From contig VBKX01000419.1 of the NCBI GenBank assembly GCA_005879435.1, positions 1-8,067 of the forward strand: a stretch of 8,067 nt of DNA, given 5' to 3'. This DNA is from Deltaproteobacteria bacterium. Its GTDB lineage: Bacteria; Desulfobacterota; Binatia; UBA9968. Positions 1 through 6,822 of this stretch are shown piece by piece. Each line of letters starts with the position of its first letter. Position 1 is the stretch's first letter. The position numbers and the translations under genes were made by a program. The notes below the pieces were generated by a model. The model made no database searches and was not told the origin of the DNA. It saw nothing but the letters and a program-made list of their open reading frames with translations.

Positions 1-224
1 GAGTCGGCCGGCTGGACAATTTTTTCGAGCTCGGCGGCCATTCCTTACTCGCTGCCCAGGCCGCTGCAAGGATTCGAGAAACTCTGCAGATGAATTTGGA
101 TCTAAGAACCTTCCTGCAAGCGCCGACGGTGGCGACGCTGGCCAAGCGCTTCGAATCGGCAGGAAGTTCTACCGATGCAGCAATCGATCCGCGTGTAATT
201 GAGCGAGAGGAGATCGAGTTATAA
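1..224 (+). CDS. NRPS C-terminal fragment: carrier (T/PCP) domain and acidic tail
   Basis: This is the 3' end of an NRPS gene that starts before the window; codons are read from base 3. The translation opens in a peptidyl carrier domain with the 4'-phosphopantetheine motif DNFFELGGHSLLAAQ; the attachment serine is codon 42-44. After the carrier helices (FLQAPTVATLAKRFES) comes a short tail ending EREEIEL and a TAA stop at 222-224. There is no thioesterase, reductase or C domain after the carrier, so the chain must pass to another polypeptide. The next frame begins with a TubC-like docking domain. In that family the upstream partner ends in a short acidic linear motif, and the acidic tail here fits (inference). 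It overlaps the next gene by four bases if that gene starts at 221. The domain call is secure; the substrate of this module cannot be seen. Confidence 0.93.
   Translation, partial: VGRLDNFFELGGHSLLAAQAAARIRETLQMNLDLRTFLQAPTVATLAKRFESAGSSTDAAIDPRVIEREEIEL
208..212 (+). promoter_or_regulatory. Ribosome binding site pointing to a start at 221
   Basis: AGGAG lies inside the end of the upstream NRPS frame. It is eight bases before the ATA at 221, ideal spacing for a start there, whereas it is far too distant to serve GTG 296. It supports the view that translation of the next NRPS originally began at 221. Confidence 0.5.
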
Positions 225-385
225 GCGCCGCCGCACTCTTCGAGCAGCTTTGTAGCCTCGATATCCGCCTCTCGGTCATCGGCGAACGCCTGCGCGTGAA
301 CGCGCCGCGCGGCACTCTAACTCCCGCCTTGAGTGAGCAGATTGCCAAACACAAGAAAGAGATCATCGGTTTTTTGCAGCGCGCC
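221..385 (+). other. TubC-like N-terminal docking domain (beta-hairpin docking)
   Basis: About 55 codons match the pattern I know for TubC-type docking domains: an amphipathic first helix (LFEQLCSLD), a hairpin with Gly at the turn (VIGERLRVNAP), the LTP cap and a basic second helix ending GFLQ. The hairpin spans the GTG at 296, so most of it is upstream of any ATG, GTG or TTG codon. The in-frame stop upstream is TGA at 200-202. Family role: it binds the C-terminal linear motif of the preceding synthetase, which here would be the acidic tail of the protein ending at 224. Confidence 0.75.
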
Positions 386-2626
386 AATGCGCGGTTGGAA
401 ATCTCTGGGACGCCAATTCCGCACATCGACGACCACCAACCGTCGCCGCTGTCGTTCGCTCAAGAGCGCTTGTGGCTCTTGGAACAATTGGAGCCAGGAC
501 GTTCGGTTTACAATCTCACTCGCGCTGTACGTATCACCGGTCCGCTGGATATTGGCGCACTCGAATCATCTTTGAGTAAGCTTATCCGTCGCCACGAGTC
601 GCTCCGGACCAAATTTGTCGCCGTCGAAGGCCGTCCGCTTCAGTGCGCCACTGTGCATGAATCTCTGCGCCTGAATCCCACCGATCTCAGCGCGCTGTTG
701 GAAGAGGAACGAAAAGAACAAACCACGCGCTTACTTCTTAAGGAGGCGCGGCAACCGTTCGATTTATCGGGCGATCGGTTGTTTAGACTCCGGCTGCTTA
801 AAGAGCACGACGATGTGCATGTGCTGATTTTCTGCATGCACCACATGATTACGGACGCGTGGTCGATGGGAATTTTCACGCACGAGCTGTGGTCACTCTA
901 CAAAGATTTCGTCAACGGCAGCGCTCCAACACTGCCGGAGCTCACGGTGCGGTACCGAGAGTATGCTGTCTGGCAACGGCGACAACTTCAAGGTGATGTG
1001 CTTGAAGCGCATTTGGCGTACTGGAAGCAACAACTTGCCGACGCTCCGTATCTCGATCTATCGATGGATCGTCCGCGGCCGGCGACGCAGGGTTTTCGCG
1101 GCGGGAGGCAACCGTTGGAGCTACCTCCCGCATTGACGGCGGCGCTCAACGATTTGAGTAAGCGCGAAGGCGTCACTTTATTTATGACGCTGCTGGCGGC
1201 CTTTCAACTCTTGCTCTATCGCCACACCGGACAGGAAGATATTATTGTCGCCGCGCCGGTGGCCAACCGCGAACAGAGGGGGATTGAGGGGGTTATCGGC
1301 TTTTTCGTCAACACGATCGCCTTGCGGGTCAATCTTTCCGGTCAACCGAGCTTTAAAGAGCTGCTCCGCCGCGCGCGCGAAGTTTGCCTCGACGGCTACG
1401 CGCATCAGGCGGCGCCGTTCGAAAAAGTCGTGGAGGCGTTGAATCCACGGCGCGAACTGAACCGCCATCCTATTTTCCAGACAATGTTGGTTTTGCAAAA
1501 CACGCCGCGCCGTCCTGCGAATCCGCCGGGCATCCGTTTGGAGTCGATCGAGATCGACAACCAAACAGCGCAGTTCGATCTGTCTCTTTATTTGCGGGAA
1601 CGCGAGGGTAAACTGCTCGGGTTCATCGAATACTCGGTCGATCTTTTCGATGCTGCGACCATCGCGCGGATGGCCGGCCATTATCACGCTCTTTTAGAAA
1701 ACGCCGTCGCCGATCCCGACCGCTCCATCGCGACGATGCCGATGCTTAGCGCGCCAGAGCGGCGACAGCTTCTCGTTGAATGGAACAACACGGCGGCGGA
1801 ATACCCGCGCGACACGTGCATTCACGAGCTATTTGAAGCGCAGGTCGAACGCACGCCGGAGGCGATTGCGTTGGAACTCGAAAACGAGAGGTTGACTTAT
1901 CGAGATCTAAACGGTCGCGGCAATCGGCTTGCGTATGAGCTGAAGGAACTCGGCGTCGGCCCCGGGAAACTCGTCGGTGTAATGGTCGAGCGTTCTTTCG
2001 AGATGGTGACGAGTTTGCTAGCGATTCTAAAAACCGGCGGTGCTTATGTGCCGCTGGATCCCGGCTATCCAACCGAACGTTTAAAATTCATGATTGCCGA
2101 TGCCGAGATCGCCATTTTGCTGACGCAGCGGAAGTTCGCGCATCGAATTGCGGCTCGCGGGCCGACGCTCTTCGTCGATGAGCCGCGACGCAGGGAGTCC
2201 AAGCGCGCAGGGAATCCAAGGAATCGCGTAGCTGCTGACAGCCCCGCCTACGTCATCTACACTTCAGGTTCGACCGGAACTCCGAAGGGAGTCGTGGCGC
2301 TGCATCGGGGCGCGGTCAATCGCTTCACCTGGATGTGGAAGACCTATCCGTTCAAGCCGGATGAAAAAAATTGTCTGAAAACTTCGCTGAGTTTCGTCGA
2401 TTCGGTTTGGGAAATCTTCGGCGCGCTGCTTCGCGGCGTTCCGACGGTGATCGTTCCTGAGCTTACAGCCAAAGATCCCGAGCGTCTTGTTGGTTATCTG
2501 GCTCAACATCGGGTAACGCGGCTGGTTGTGGTTCCTTCTTTGTTACGTGAGATTTTGGCGCAGTGTCACGATCCGCGTAAGCACTTGTCAGATTCCGGCA
2601 AGCCCGGCCCGGCTGCAAGTTGGTGA
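221..2626 (+). CDS. NRPS, N-terminal half: TubC-like docking domain, C domain, truncated A domain
   Basis: The frame reads a TubC-type N-terminal docking domain (221 to about 385: helix, beta hairpin IRLSVIGERLRVNAPRG, then LTPALSEQIAKHKKEIIGFL). A condensation domain follows (about 435-1740) with C1 motif SFAQERLW and active site HHMITDAWS (first His at codon 839), which looks like an LCL type. The N-terminal part of an adenylation domain comes next, with A2 LKTGGAYVPLDPGYP, A3 YTSGSTGTPKG near 2258-2290, and SFVDSVWEIF. The frame is lost near 2580 and ends in unrelated residues at TGA 2624-2626. The remaining A-domain half is in the next frame. The first conventional start, GTG 296, would remove the first helix and strand of the docking domain; hence I place the start at ATA 221, with 296 as the conservative alternative. 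C and A identities are very secure; the start and the functionality of the product are not. Confidence 0.88.
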   Translation: MSAAALFEQLCSLDIRLSVIGERLRVNAPRGTLTPALSEQIAKHKKEIIGFLQRANARLEISGTPIPHIDDHQPSPLSFAQERLWLLEQLEPGRSVYNLTRAVRITGPLDIGALESSLSKLIRRHESLRTKFVAVEGRPLQCATVHESLRLNPTDLSALLEEERKEQTTRLLLKEARQPFDLSGDRLFRLRLLKEHDDVHVLIFCMHHMITDAWSMGIFTHELWSLYKDFVNGSAPTLPELTVRYREYAVWQRRQLQGDVLEAHLAYWKQQLADAPYLDLSMDRPRPATQGFRGGRQPLELPPALTAALNDLSKREGVTLFMTLLAAFQLLLYRHTGQEDIIVAAPVANREQRGIEGVIGFFVNTIALRVNLSGQPSFKELLRRAREVCLDGYAHQAAPFEKVVEALNPRRELNRHPIFQTMLVLQNTPRRPANPPGIRLESIEIDNQTAQFDLSLYLREREGKLLGFIEYSVDLFDAATIARMAGHYHALLENAVADPDRSIATMPMLSAPERRQLLVEWNNTAAEYPRDTCIHELFEAQVERTPEAIALELENERLTYRDLNGRGNRLAYELKELGVGPGKLVGVMVERSFEMVTSLLAILKTGGAYVPLDPGYPTERLKFMIADAEIAILLTQRKFAHRIAARGPTLFVDEPRRRESKRAGNPRNRVAADSPAYVIYTSGSTGTPKGVVALHRGAVNRFTWMWKTYPFKPDEKNCLKTSLSFVDSVWEIFGALLRGVPTVIVPELTAKDPERLVGYLAQHRVTRLVVVPSLLREILAQCHDPRKHLSDSGKPGPAASW
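2578..2592 (+). other. Deletion and frameshift junction inside the adenylation domain
   Basis: Upstream of here the A domain is read in the frame of base 221 (VVVPSLLREILAQ, then CHDPRKHL). Downstream it is read in the frame of base 2581 as ALVRFRQARPGCKLVNLYGSSEV, which is ordinary A-domain sequence running into A5. In that second frame a TAA sits at 2578-2580. Compared with typical A domains, which have about 44 residues between VPSLLR and NLYGSSEV, only about 26 remain. About 18 codons containing the conserved SGEAL segment are therefore absent. The frame change requires a loss of length 1 modulo 3, for example 52 or 55 bases. It could be a real deletion or an assembly/sequencing error. 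Confidence 0.75.
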
Positions 2627-4974
2627 ATCTGTACGGCTCTTCGGAAGTTTCGGCGGACGTGACTTGCTCGGAGATCGACGACGGCTCGCCCGGCTCGACG
2701 ATTTCCATCGGCCGGCCGATCCACAACACGCAAATCTATCTGCTCGATTCCCACATGCAGCCCGTGCCGGTCGGAGCGCGGGGTGAATTGTATGTCGGTG
2801 GCGACAGTCTTGCGCGCGGTTATCTGAAGGGGCCGAAATTGACCGCAGAGAAGTTCGTCGCGAATCCGTTTAGCGTGGACACAGATTCTCGACTTTTTCG
2901 AACCGGCGATATGGCGCGCTATCGCGCCGACGGTGATATTGAATCTTTGGGTCGCGCTGACGACCAGGTCAAAATTCGCGGCTGCCGGATCGAGCTGAGC
3001 GAAATTGAAGCGGCGCTGGATCACCATCCGGCGATTCGCGAAAGCGCCGTCGCGCTACGTGAGTTGACCGCGGCAGAACCAAACGGTCGCGCCGACTTAC
3101 AAGCTAAAATCCAAAATTCAAAATTCGCCACTCAGTTGCTTGCCTACGTCGTGGCGATAGATCAAGCGGGGCCAGCGGCCCGCGAGTTGCGGAGCTTCTT
3201 GCGGGCGAAGCTGCCGGACTACATGGTGCCCGGCAATTTCATTTGGCTCGAAAAGCTACCCCTTCTGCCGAACGGCAAAATTGACCGGCGTGCTTTGCCG
3301 CCGTCCGCAGACTTGGACGGCTGCAACGAGGGAACGGTCATGGAACCGCGCACCGAGATCGAGATCTTGATCGGACAAATCTGGCAGGAGATTTTGCGAA
3401 TTGACAACGTCGGTGTTGAGGATAACTTCTTCGATCTCGGCGGCCACTCTTTGCTGGCGGCGCAAGTCGCGGCGCGGATGCGCGCGGTTTTTCATAAGCC
3501 GGTGGCGCTGCGCGACCTCTTCGAGTCTCCGACCATCGCAGGCTTGGCGCCGCGTGTGGAAAGGGTCGTGCGACCGGATCAGGAAAAGGATTTGCCGGCG
3601 ATTACCCCGGTGCCAGGTAAGGGAGCGGTGGGATTATCTTTCGGGCAGAAGCAGCTGTTTCTTTTCGGCCAATTGTTTGGCGGCGCGGATTTTCTGAACA
3701 TGCCTTACGCCTACCGGCTCGAGGGGCGAGTCGACGTGGCGGCGCTGAAGAAGGCGATTCAAGAGGTTGTCAATCGTCACGATCCGCTGCGCACGGCATT
3801 CATCGATACGGCGGATGGCGCGCGGCAGGTTGTTCGCCGCCGCCTCACGGTCAAATTATCGATCGTCGATCTCGCGCGCCTGCCGAAGAAAAAACGCGAC
3901 AATAAACTCGACGAGATTTCTAAACGGGATGCGGCACGCACCTTCGACTTGGAAAAACCGCCGCTCTTCAGAACCACGCTGCTTCGGCTGGCCGATGACC
4001 AATATACTCTCCTGGTTACGATGCACCATATCATCAGCGACCAGTGGTCCATGGGAGTGTTTCGCAAAGAGTTGGCGGCGCTGTACGAAGCATTCACGAC
4101 GGCCATGCCGTCGCCGTTGCCGGCGCTGCCGTTTCAATATTCCGATTTTATCACCTGGCAGAAGCAACTGCTCAAGAGCGGAGCTTTCGAGCGGCAAATC
4201 GCGTACTGGCGCCAGCGCTTGGACGAGCTGGCGCCCGCGCTTGAGTTCCGGCGCGAACCCAATCTCAAGAGCGCGCCGCGCTTTCATAGCGCCCGGCAGC
4301 CTATGGAGTTTACTGACGATCTGGTCGCGCGGATCAAGTCATTCGCGCGCGCGCAGAACTGCACGCCATTTATGGTCTTCGTCACGGCCTTGGATGTTTT
4401 ACTTTACCGCTGGACGGGTGAAACCGATATTCGGATCGGCACGCTCGTCGCTAACCGGGGGCAAGCGGGAACCGACGGACTGATCGGCTATTTCGTCAAC
4501 GCGCTGGTTTTACGTACGCGCGTTCTACCGGCGATGACCTGTGTCGAAGTGCTAAGGGATGTTCGCGAAACTTGTTTAGGGGCCTACGCGCACCAAGACG
4601 TTCCGTTCGAATATTTGGAGACGCTGCTTGCGAAGAAGCGAAAGCGCGCCCGCCCGCCTTTATACCAGGTGATGTTTAACTATCGGAACCTATGGACGCC
4701 AACCCTAAAAAGCAATGGTCTTACAATTGCGTCATGGAACGGTAAAAATCGCGCGAGCGATCCGGGCATAGCAATGGCGCGATTGGATGTAAACTTCCAT
4801 TTACACGAGATGTCAACCAAGTTCACAGGAGCTGTAAACTATAAGACCGACTTGTTCGATCGGTCGCGCATCGCAAAATTGCTCGCCGACTATTCTGCGA
4901 TATTGAAACAAATGATCGCGTATCCGAAGCGACGAATTGCCAAAATCGCCGTGAGCCAGGTGGGGAGGCGTTAA
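2620..4974 (+). CDS. NRPS, C-terminal half: rest of A domain, T domain, terminal C domain
   Basis: The nominal start is TTG 2620, but homologous sequence runs upstream to about 2581 with no ribosome binding site, so this is best seen as the second half of the split synthetase. In order: A5 NLYGSSEV; A7 RTGDMARYRADGDIESLGR; A8 QVKIRGCRIELSEIE; A10 LPNGKIDRRAL with the catalytic Lys at residue 220. Next is a carrier domain with LGGHSLLAAQ (Ser277), then a full condensation domain (residues about 326-770) with LSFGQKQLF and active site HHIISDQWS (His469, His470, Asp474). The protein ends a few residues after this C domain, with no A, T, TE or reductase. Such terminal C domains in other systems release the chain onto a free amine or pass it to a separate partner. 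A linker between A8 and A10 holds an AT-rich insertion (3106-3126). The hydrolase gene starts four bases after the stop. Confidence 0.9.
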   Translation: MVNLYGSSEVSADVTCSEIDDGSPGSTISIGRPIHNTQIYLLDSHMQPVPVGARGELYVGGDSLARGYLKGPKLTAEKFVANPFSVDTDSRLFRTGDMARYRADGDIESLGRADDQVKIRGCRIELSEIEAALDHHPAIRESAVALRELTAAEPNGRADLQAKIQNSKFATQLLAYVVAIDQAGPAARELRSFLRAKLPDYMVPGNFIWLEKLPLLPNGKIDRRALPPSADLDGCNEGTVMEPRTEIEILIGQIWQEILRIDNVGVEDNFFDLGGHSLLAAQVAARMRAVFHKPVALRDLFESPTIAGLAPRVERVVRPDQEKDLPAITPVPGKGAVGLSFGQKQLFLFGQLFGGADFLNMPYAYRLEGRVDVAALKKAIQEVVNRHDPLRTAFIDTADGARQVVRRRLTVKLSIVDLARLPKKKRDNKLDEISKRDAARTFDLEKPPLFRTTLLRLADDQYTLLVTMHHIISDQWSMGVFRKELAALYEAFTTAMPSPLPALPFQYSDFITWQKQLLKSGAFERQIAYWRQRLDELAPALEFRREPNLKSAPRFHSARQPMEFTDDLVARIKSFARAQNCTPFMVFVTALDVLLYRWTGETDIRIGTLVANRGQAGTDGLIGYFVNALVLRTRVLPAMTCVEVLRDVRETCLGAYAHQDVPFEYLETLLAKKRKRARPPLYQVMFNYRNLWTPTLKSNGLTIASWNGKNRASDPGIAMARLDVNFHLHEMSTKFTGAVNYKTDLFDRSRIAKLLADYSAILKQMIAYPKRRIAKIAVSQVGRR
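3106..3126 (+). repeat. AT-rich filler repeat translated in frame within the A domain linker
   Basis: The stretch contains CCAAAATTCAAAATTC preceded by AAAAT, a tandem CAAAATT-like unit that stands out from its GC-richer surroundings. It is translated as KIQNSKF within a segment (TAAEPNGRADLQ...ATQ) that is extra relative to the usual short link between VALRE and LLAYVV. I recognise this kind of sequence as a common intergenic repeat in several bacterial lineages, but copy number here cannot be tested. Confidence 0.45.
4962..4968 (+). promoter_or_regulatory. Ribosome binding site of the secreted hydrolase
   Basis: GGGGAGG overlaps the last codons of the NRPS frame, ten bases before ATG 4979. 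The in-frame ATG at 4985 is sixteen bases away, so 4979 is preferred. The overlap with the preceding gene implies coupled translation in one operon. Confidence 0.6.
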
Positions 4975-4978
4975 CCCC

Positions 4979-6763
4979 ATGAAGATGGTCCGGCTGATTG
5001 CAGTGTGCGCCTTACTGATGCTCATCCCGGCGGCGTCGGTTAACGCCGGCCAACGGGGGGCGGATTCATGGACCCGCGACGAGATGGGTGATCCCGGGAA
5101 GTTGAAAGGGCAGGTATTAAAACTCAAATTGCTGCCGGATGATCGACCTTTTCCCGCCGGGTTTCGCTGCGACGAAAAGCCGTCGTCCTGCGAGTTCGAG
5201 CTCGCTTATTTTCTCAGCGACAGTTTCGATCTCACCCAGAAGCAGCGCCTCAACATCCTTTATATCCCCGGAGGTCCGGGGGCGATCGTTGATCCAACCA
5301 ACCGCTCCGCCGCTTTGCGCCTTCTGGAAGAGAAGCACAACGTGGTTTACTTCCACCCGCGCGGCATGGCTAAGAGTGCTATCGAAGGGGCACAACTTTA
5401 CGATCAATTTTTGCGCGCCGATTATGTGGTGGACGATATTGAAAAACTGCGCCAAGCGGTGCTCAAGGCAAGACCATGGGACGCGATCTACGGGCATAGC
5501 TGGGGGACGGTGATCGCGCAGCGATATGCGGCCAAATACGGTCAAGCCAAGGACCCCAATCCCAAAGTGCGAAGTTTGATTCTGACCGGACCGGTGGACC
5601 GCCATCGGGCGAGCACTCACAGTGCGCGCGCGGGTGTGATTGTAGAAAATCTCAGATCGATCTTGACGTACTATCGCACCCAGGGGGCGGGCAATTGTCG
5701 ATGCGAGTCGCCGTCGTATCTCAAATCCAAAGTCACCGACTTTTCCGGTCCTCAGATTGGGATGGCCGGTGATGCCTTGGAAGCGAGCGATAATTTCTGT
5801 TTTTTGACCGACAAGCTGATCGATGACATCGTCGGTCGCCTGCGCAAGATTGTAGCGACGATTGACCCAGATTTCGGCTCGGCTGACTTTATCGTCGACA
5901 ACTTCAAGGCGCTAAAGAAAAACAGAGAGTTTCAAAGCCGCTTCGATCGGTTTCCAATCGAATTCTTTGGCGCCATCCGCTATTTGCAAATGTCCGGCGC
6001 GCCGGAAAAGGACGGTTTAGTCTTCGTCGCGGACAGCCGCAACCGCGTGAATGCCGCTCTCATTATTGCCTACGATCTTATGGCAACCAATGCTGGCGGT
6101 TGTAGTCTCAAAGATCCGATTTTCAGCGGCGCTTCGGCGGAGTGCCAGTATTGCGATCGGCTGAAAGCGGCGAGAGAGAAACAACGCGAGCAAATCGGCG
6201 GGCGCGAGTCGGAGCGCGGCAACTATGTTTTTGGCGTCTATGACGGCGTGACGCGCTGGCTCCCGGTGATGATGGGCAAAGAAGGCTGTTTCACTGGAAA
6301 GGATATCGACGATTTCGCCAAGCGCTCCGGCGCCGGCAAAGAGTTCGGGAGAGATCAGGCCAAAAAAATCGGCGTCGTTTCCGGCGAGAAAATTTGCCCG
6401 TGGAATCCCGCGGATTTTCGCCACGAGGTGCCGACGCTCCTGGTCAAGGGAAGCCGCGATGCCGTGATTGCCGGCTGCCAGGCGGAAGATTTTCTAGTCA
6501 ACGGGTTGAAAGACGGCCGGCGTGTCTTGTTGGAATTGCGCGGCATGGGCCATGACCTGAGCGTGAGTAACTTGTACGGAGGCATGCTTCCGTCGATGTG
6601 GAGCAAACGTTTTGTCGGACTGCTGGAAGACTTTATCAAGATGTCTTCCAACGTGGCGAAGTTTCGCTCGGACAGTCGCGTGCACGCAGAACTGGAGAGG
6701 CTTAAAGCGACCGAGCGCACCCGCGATCCCAGTATCGGCGCCAAATGCGAAAAGGATTCTTGA
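4979..6763 (+). CDS. Secreted alpha/beta hydrolase, S33/TAP-like peptidase family
   Basis: The 594-residue product begins with a signal peptide (MKMVRLIAVCALLMLIPAAS; probable cleavage after VNA, residue 23). It has the landmarks of proline-iminopeptidase/tripeptidyl-aminopeptidase-like hydrolases: GGPG at 98-101 (oxyanion hole), PRG at 127-129, nucleophile elbow GHSWG at 172-176 with Ser174, and a late Asp (GSRDAVI, Asp494) and His (GMGHDLS, His525). The segment that in relatives usually reads DQRGxGxS is HPRGMAKS here. A large lid region (about 215-480) is rich in cysteines (CRC 240-242, CQYC 389-392), which fits disulfides outside the cytoplasm. It follows the NRPS stop by four bases, so it is probably cotranscribed. 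It could trim or activate the peptide after export, give self-resistance, or simply be a peptidase; the substrate is not evident. Hydrolase fold is near certain, the exact family less so. Confidence 0.88.
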   Translation: MKMVRLIAVCALLMLIPAASVNAGQRGADSWTRDEMGDPGKLKGQVLKLKLLPDDRPFPAGFRCDEKPSSCEFELAYFLSDSFDLTQKQRLNILYIPGGPGAIVDPTNRSAALRLLEEKHNVVYFHPRGMAKSAIEGAQLYDQFLRADYVVDDIEKLRQAVLKARPWDAIYGHSWGTVIAQRYAAKYGQAKDPNPKVRSLILTGPVDRHRASTHSARAGVIVENLRSILTYYRTQGAGNCRCESPSYLKSKVTDFSGPQIGMAGDALEASDNFCFLTDKLIDDIVGRLRKIVATIDPDFGSADFIVDNFKALKKNREFQSRFDRFPIEFFGAIRYLQMSGAPEKDGLVFVADSRNRVNAALIIAYDLMATNAGGCSLKDPIFSGASAECQYCDRLKAAREKQREQIGGRESERGNYVFGVYDGVTRWLPVMMGKEGCFTGKDIDDFAKRSGAGKEFGRDQAKKIGVVSGEKICPWNPADFRHEVPTLLVKGSRDAVIAGCQAEDFLVNGLKDGRRVLLELRGMGHDLSVSNLYGGMLPSMWSKRFVGLLEDFIKMSSNVAKFRSDSRVHAELERLKATERTRDPSIGAKCEKDS

Positions 6764-6788
6764 CATCGAAAACCATTAAGTTTAGCGT
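6760..6788 (+). promoter_or_regulatory. Candidate promoter for the 76-residue gene
   Basis: A perfect TTGACA (6760-6765) overlaps the hydrolase stop codon. Seventeen bases further on lies TAGCGT (6783-6788), only a weak -10 match (3 of 6), in an AT-rich stretch ahead of the small gene. It would give that gene its own transcription start; readthrough from the operon is equally possible. Confidence 0.3.
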
Positions 6789-6811
6789 GACAAAAATTTA
6801 ATTTACCTGTT

Positions 6812-6817
6812 GGAGGT
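6812..6817 (+). promoter_or_regulatory. Strong ribosome binding site of the cationic small protein
   Basis: GGAGGT, continuing as GGAGGTGAG, sits five bases before ATG 6823. It is the best match to the anti-Shine-Dalgarno sequence in the window, which strongly supports the small frame as a real and well-translated gene. Confidence 0.75.
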
Positions 6818-6822
6818 GAGGC

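Noticed and set aside
215..226. Frameshift fusion of the upstream NRPS with the next frame at GAGTTATAA
   Set aside because: No slippery sequence is present, and a docking domain right after the junction makes sense only if the two polypeptides are separate.
1178..1687. Minus-strand open frame of 169 codons opposite the first C domain
   Set aside because: It lies wholly antisense to well-supported condensation-domain sequence and has no recognisable domain; GC-rich coding DNA often leaves such open antisense frames.
2620..2622. TTG 2620 as a genuine start of a separately evolved C-terminal subunit
   Set aside because: There is no ribosome binding site, and A-domain homology continues upstream in the same frame to about 2581, so the start is only where a gene caller would find a legal codon.
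2615..2630. Programmed ribosomal frameshift joining the two NRPS halves
   Set aside because: No slippery heptamer or downstream structure is evident, and a shift would not restore the missing SGEAL segment; a deletion explains the data better.
4600..4974. Hidden thioesterase or reductase at the NRPS C-terminus
   Set aside because: The residues to the stop are the normal end of a C domain; no GxSxG or Rossmann motif occurs there. The GHSWG protein is a separate gene with a signal peptide.
5117..5620. Minus-strand open frame of 167 codons opposite the hydrolase
   Set aside because: It is antisense to the GGPG and GHSWG region of the hydrolase, with no family features and no independent start signals.
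6764..6822. Sigma-54 (-24/-12) promoter upstream of the small gene
   Set aside because: No GG-N10-GC arrangement resembling TGGCAC-N5-TTGC was found there; the regulator at the right edge therefore has no visible target in this gap.
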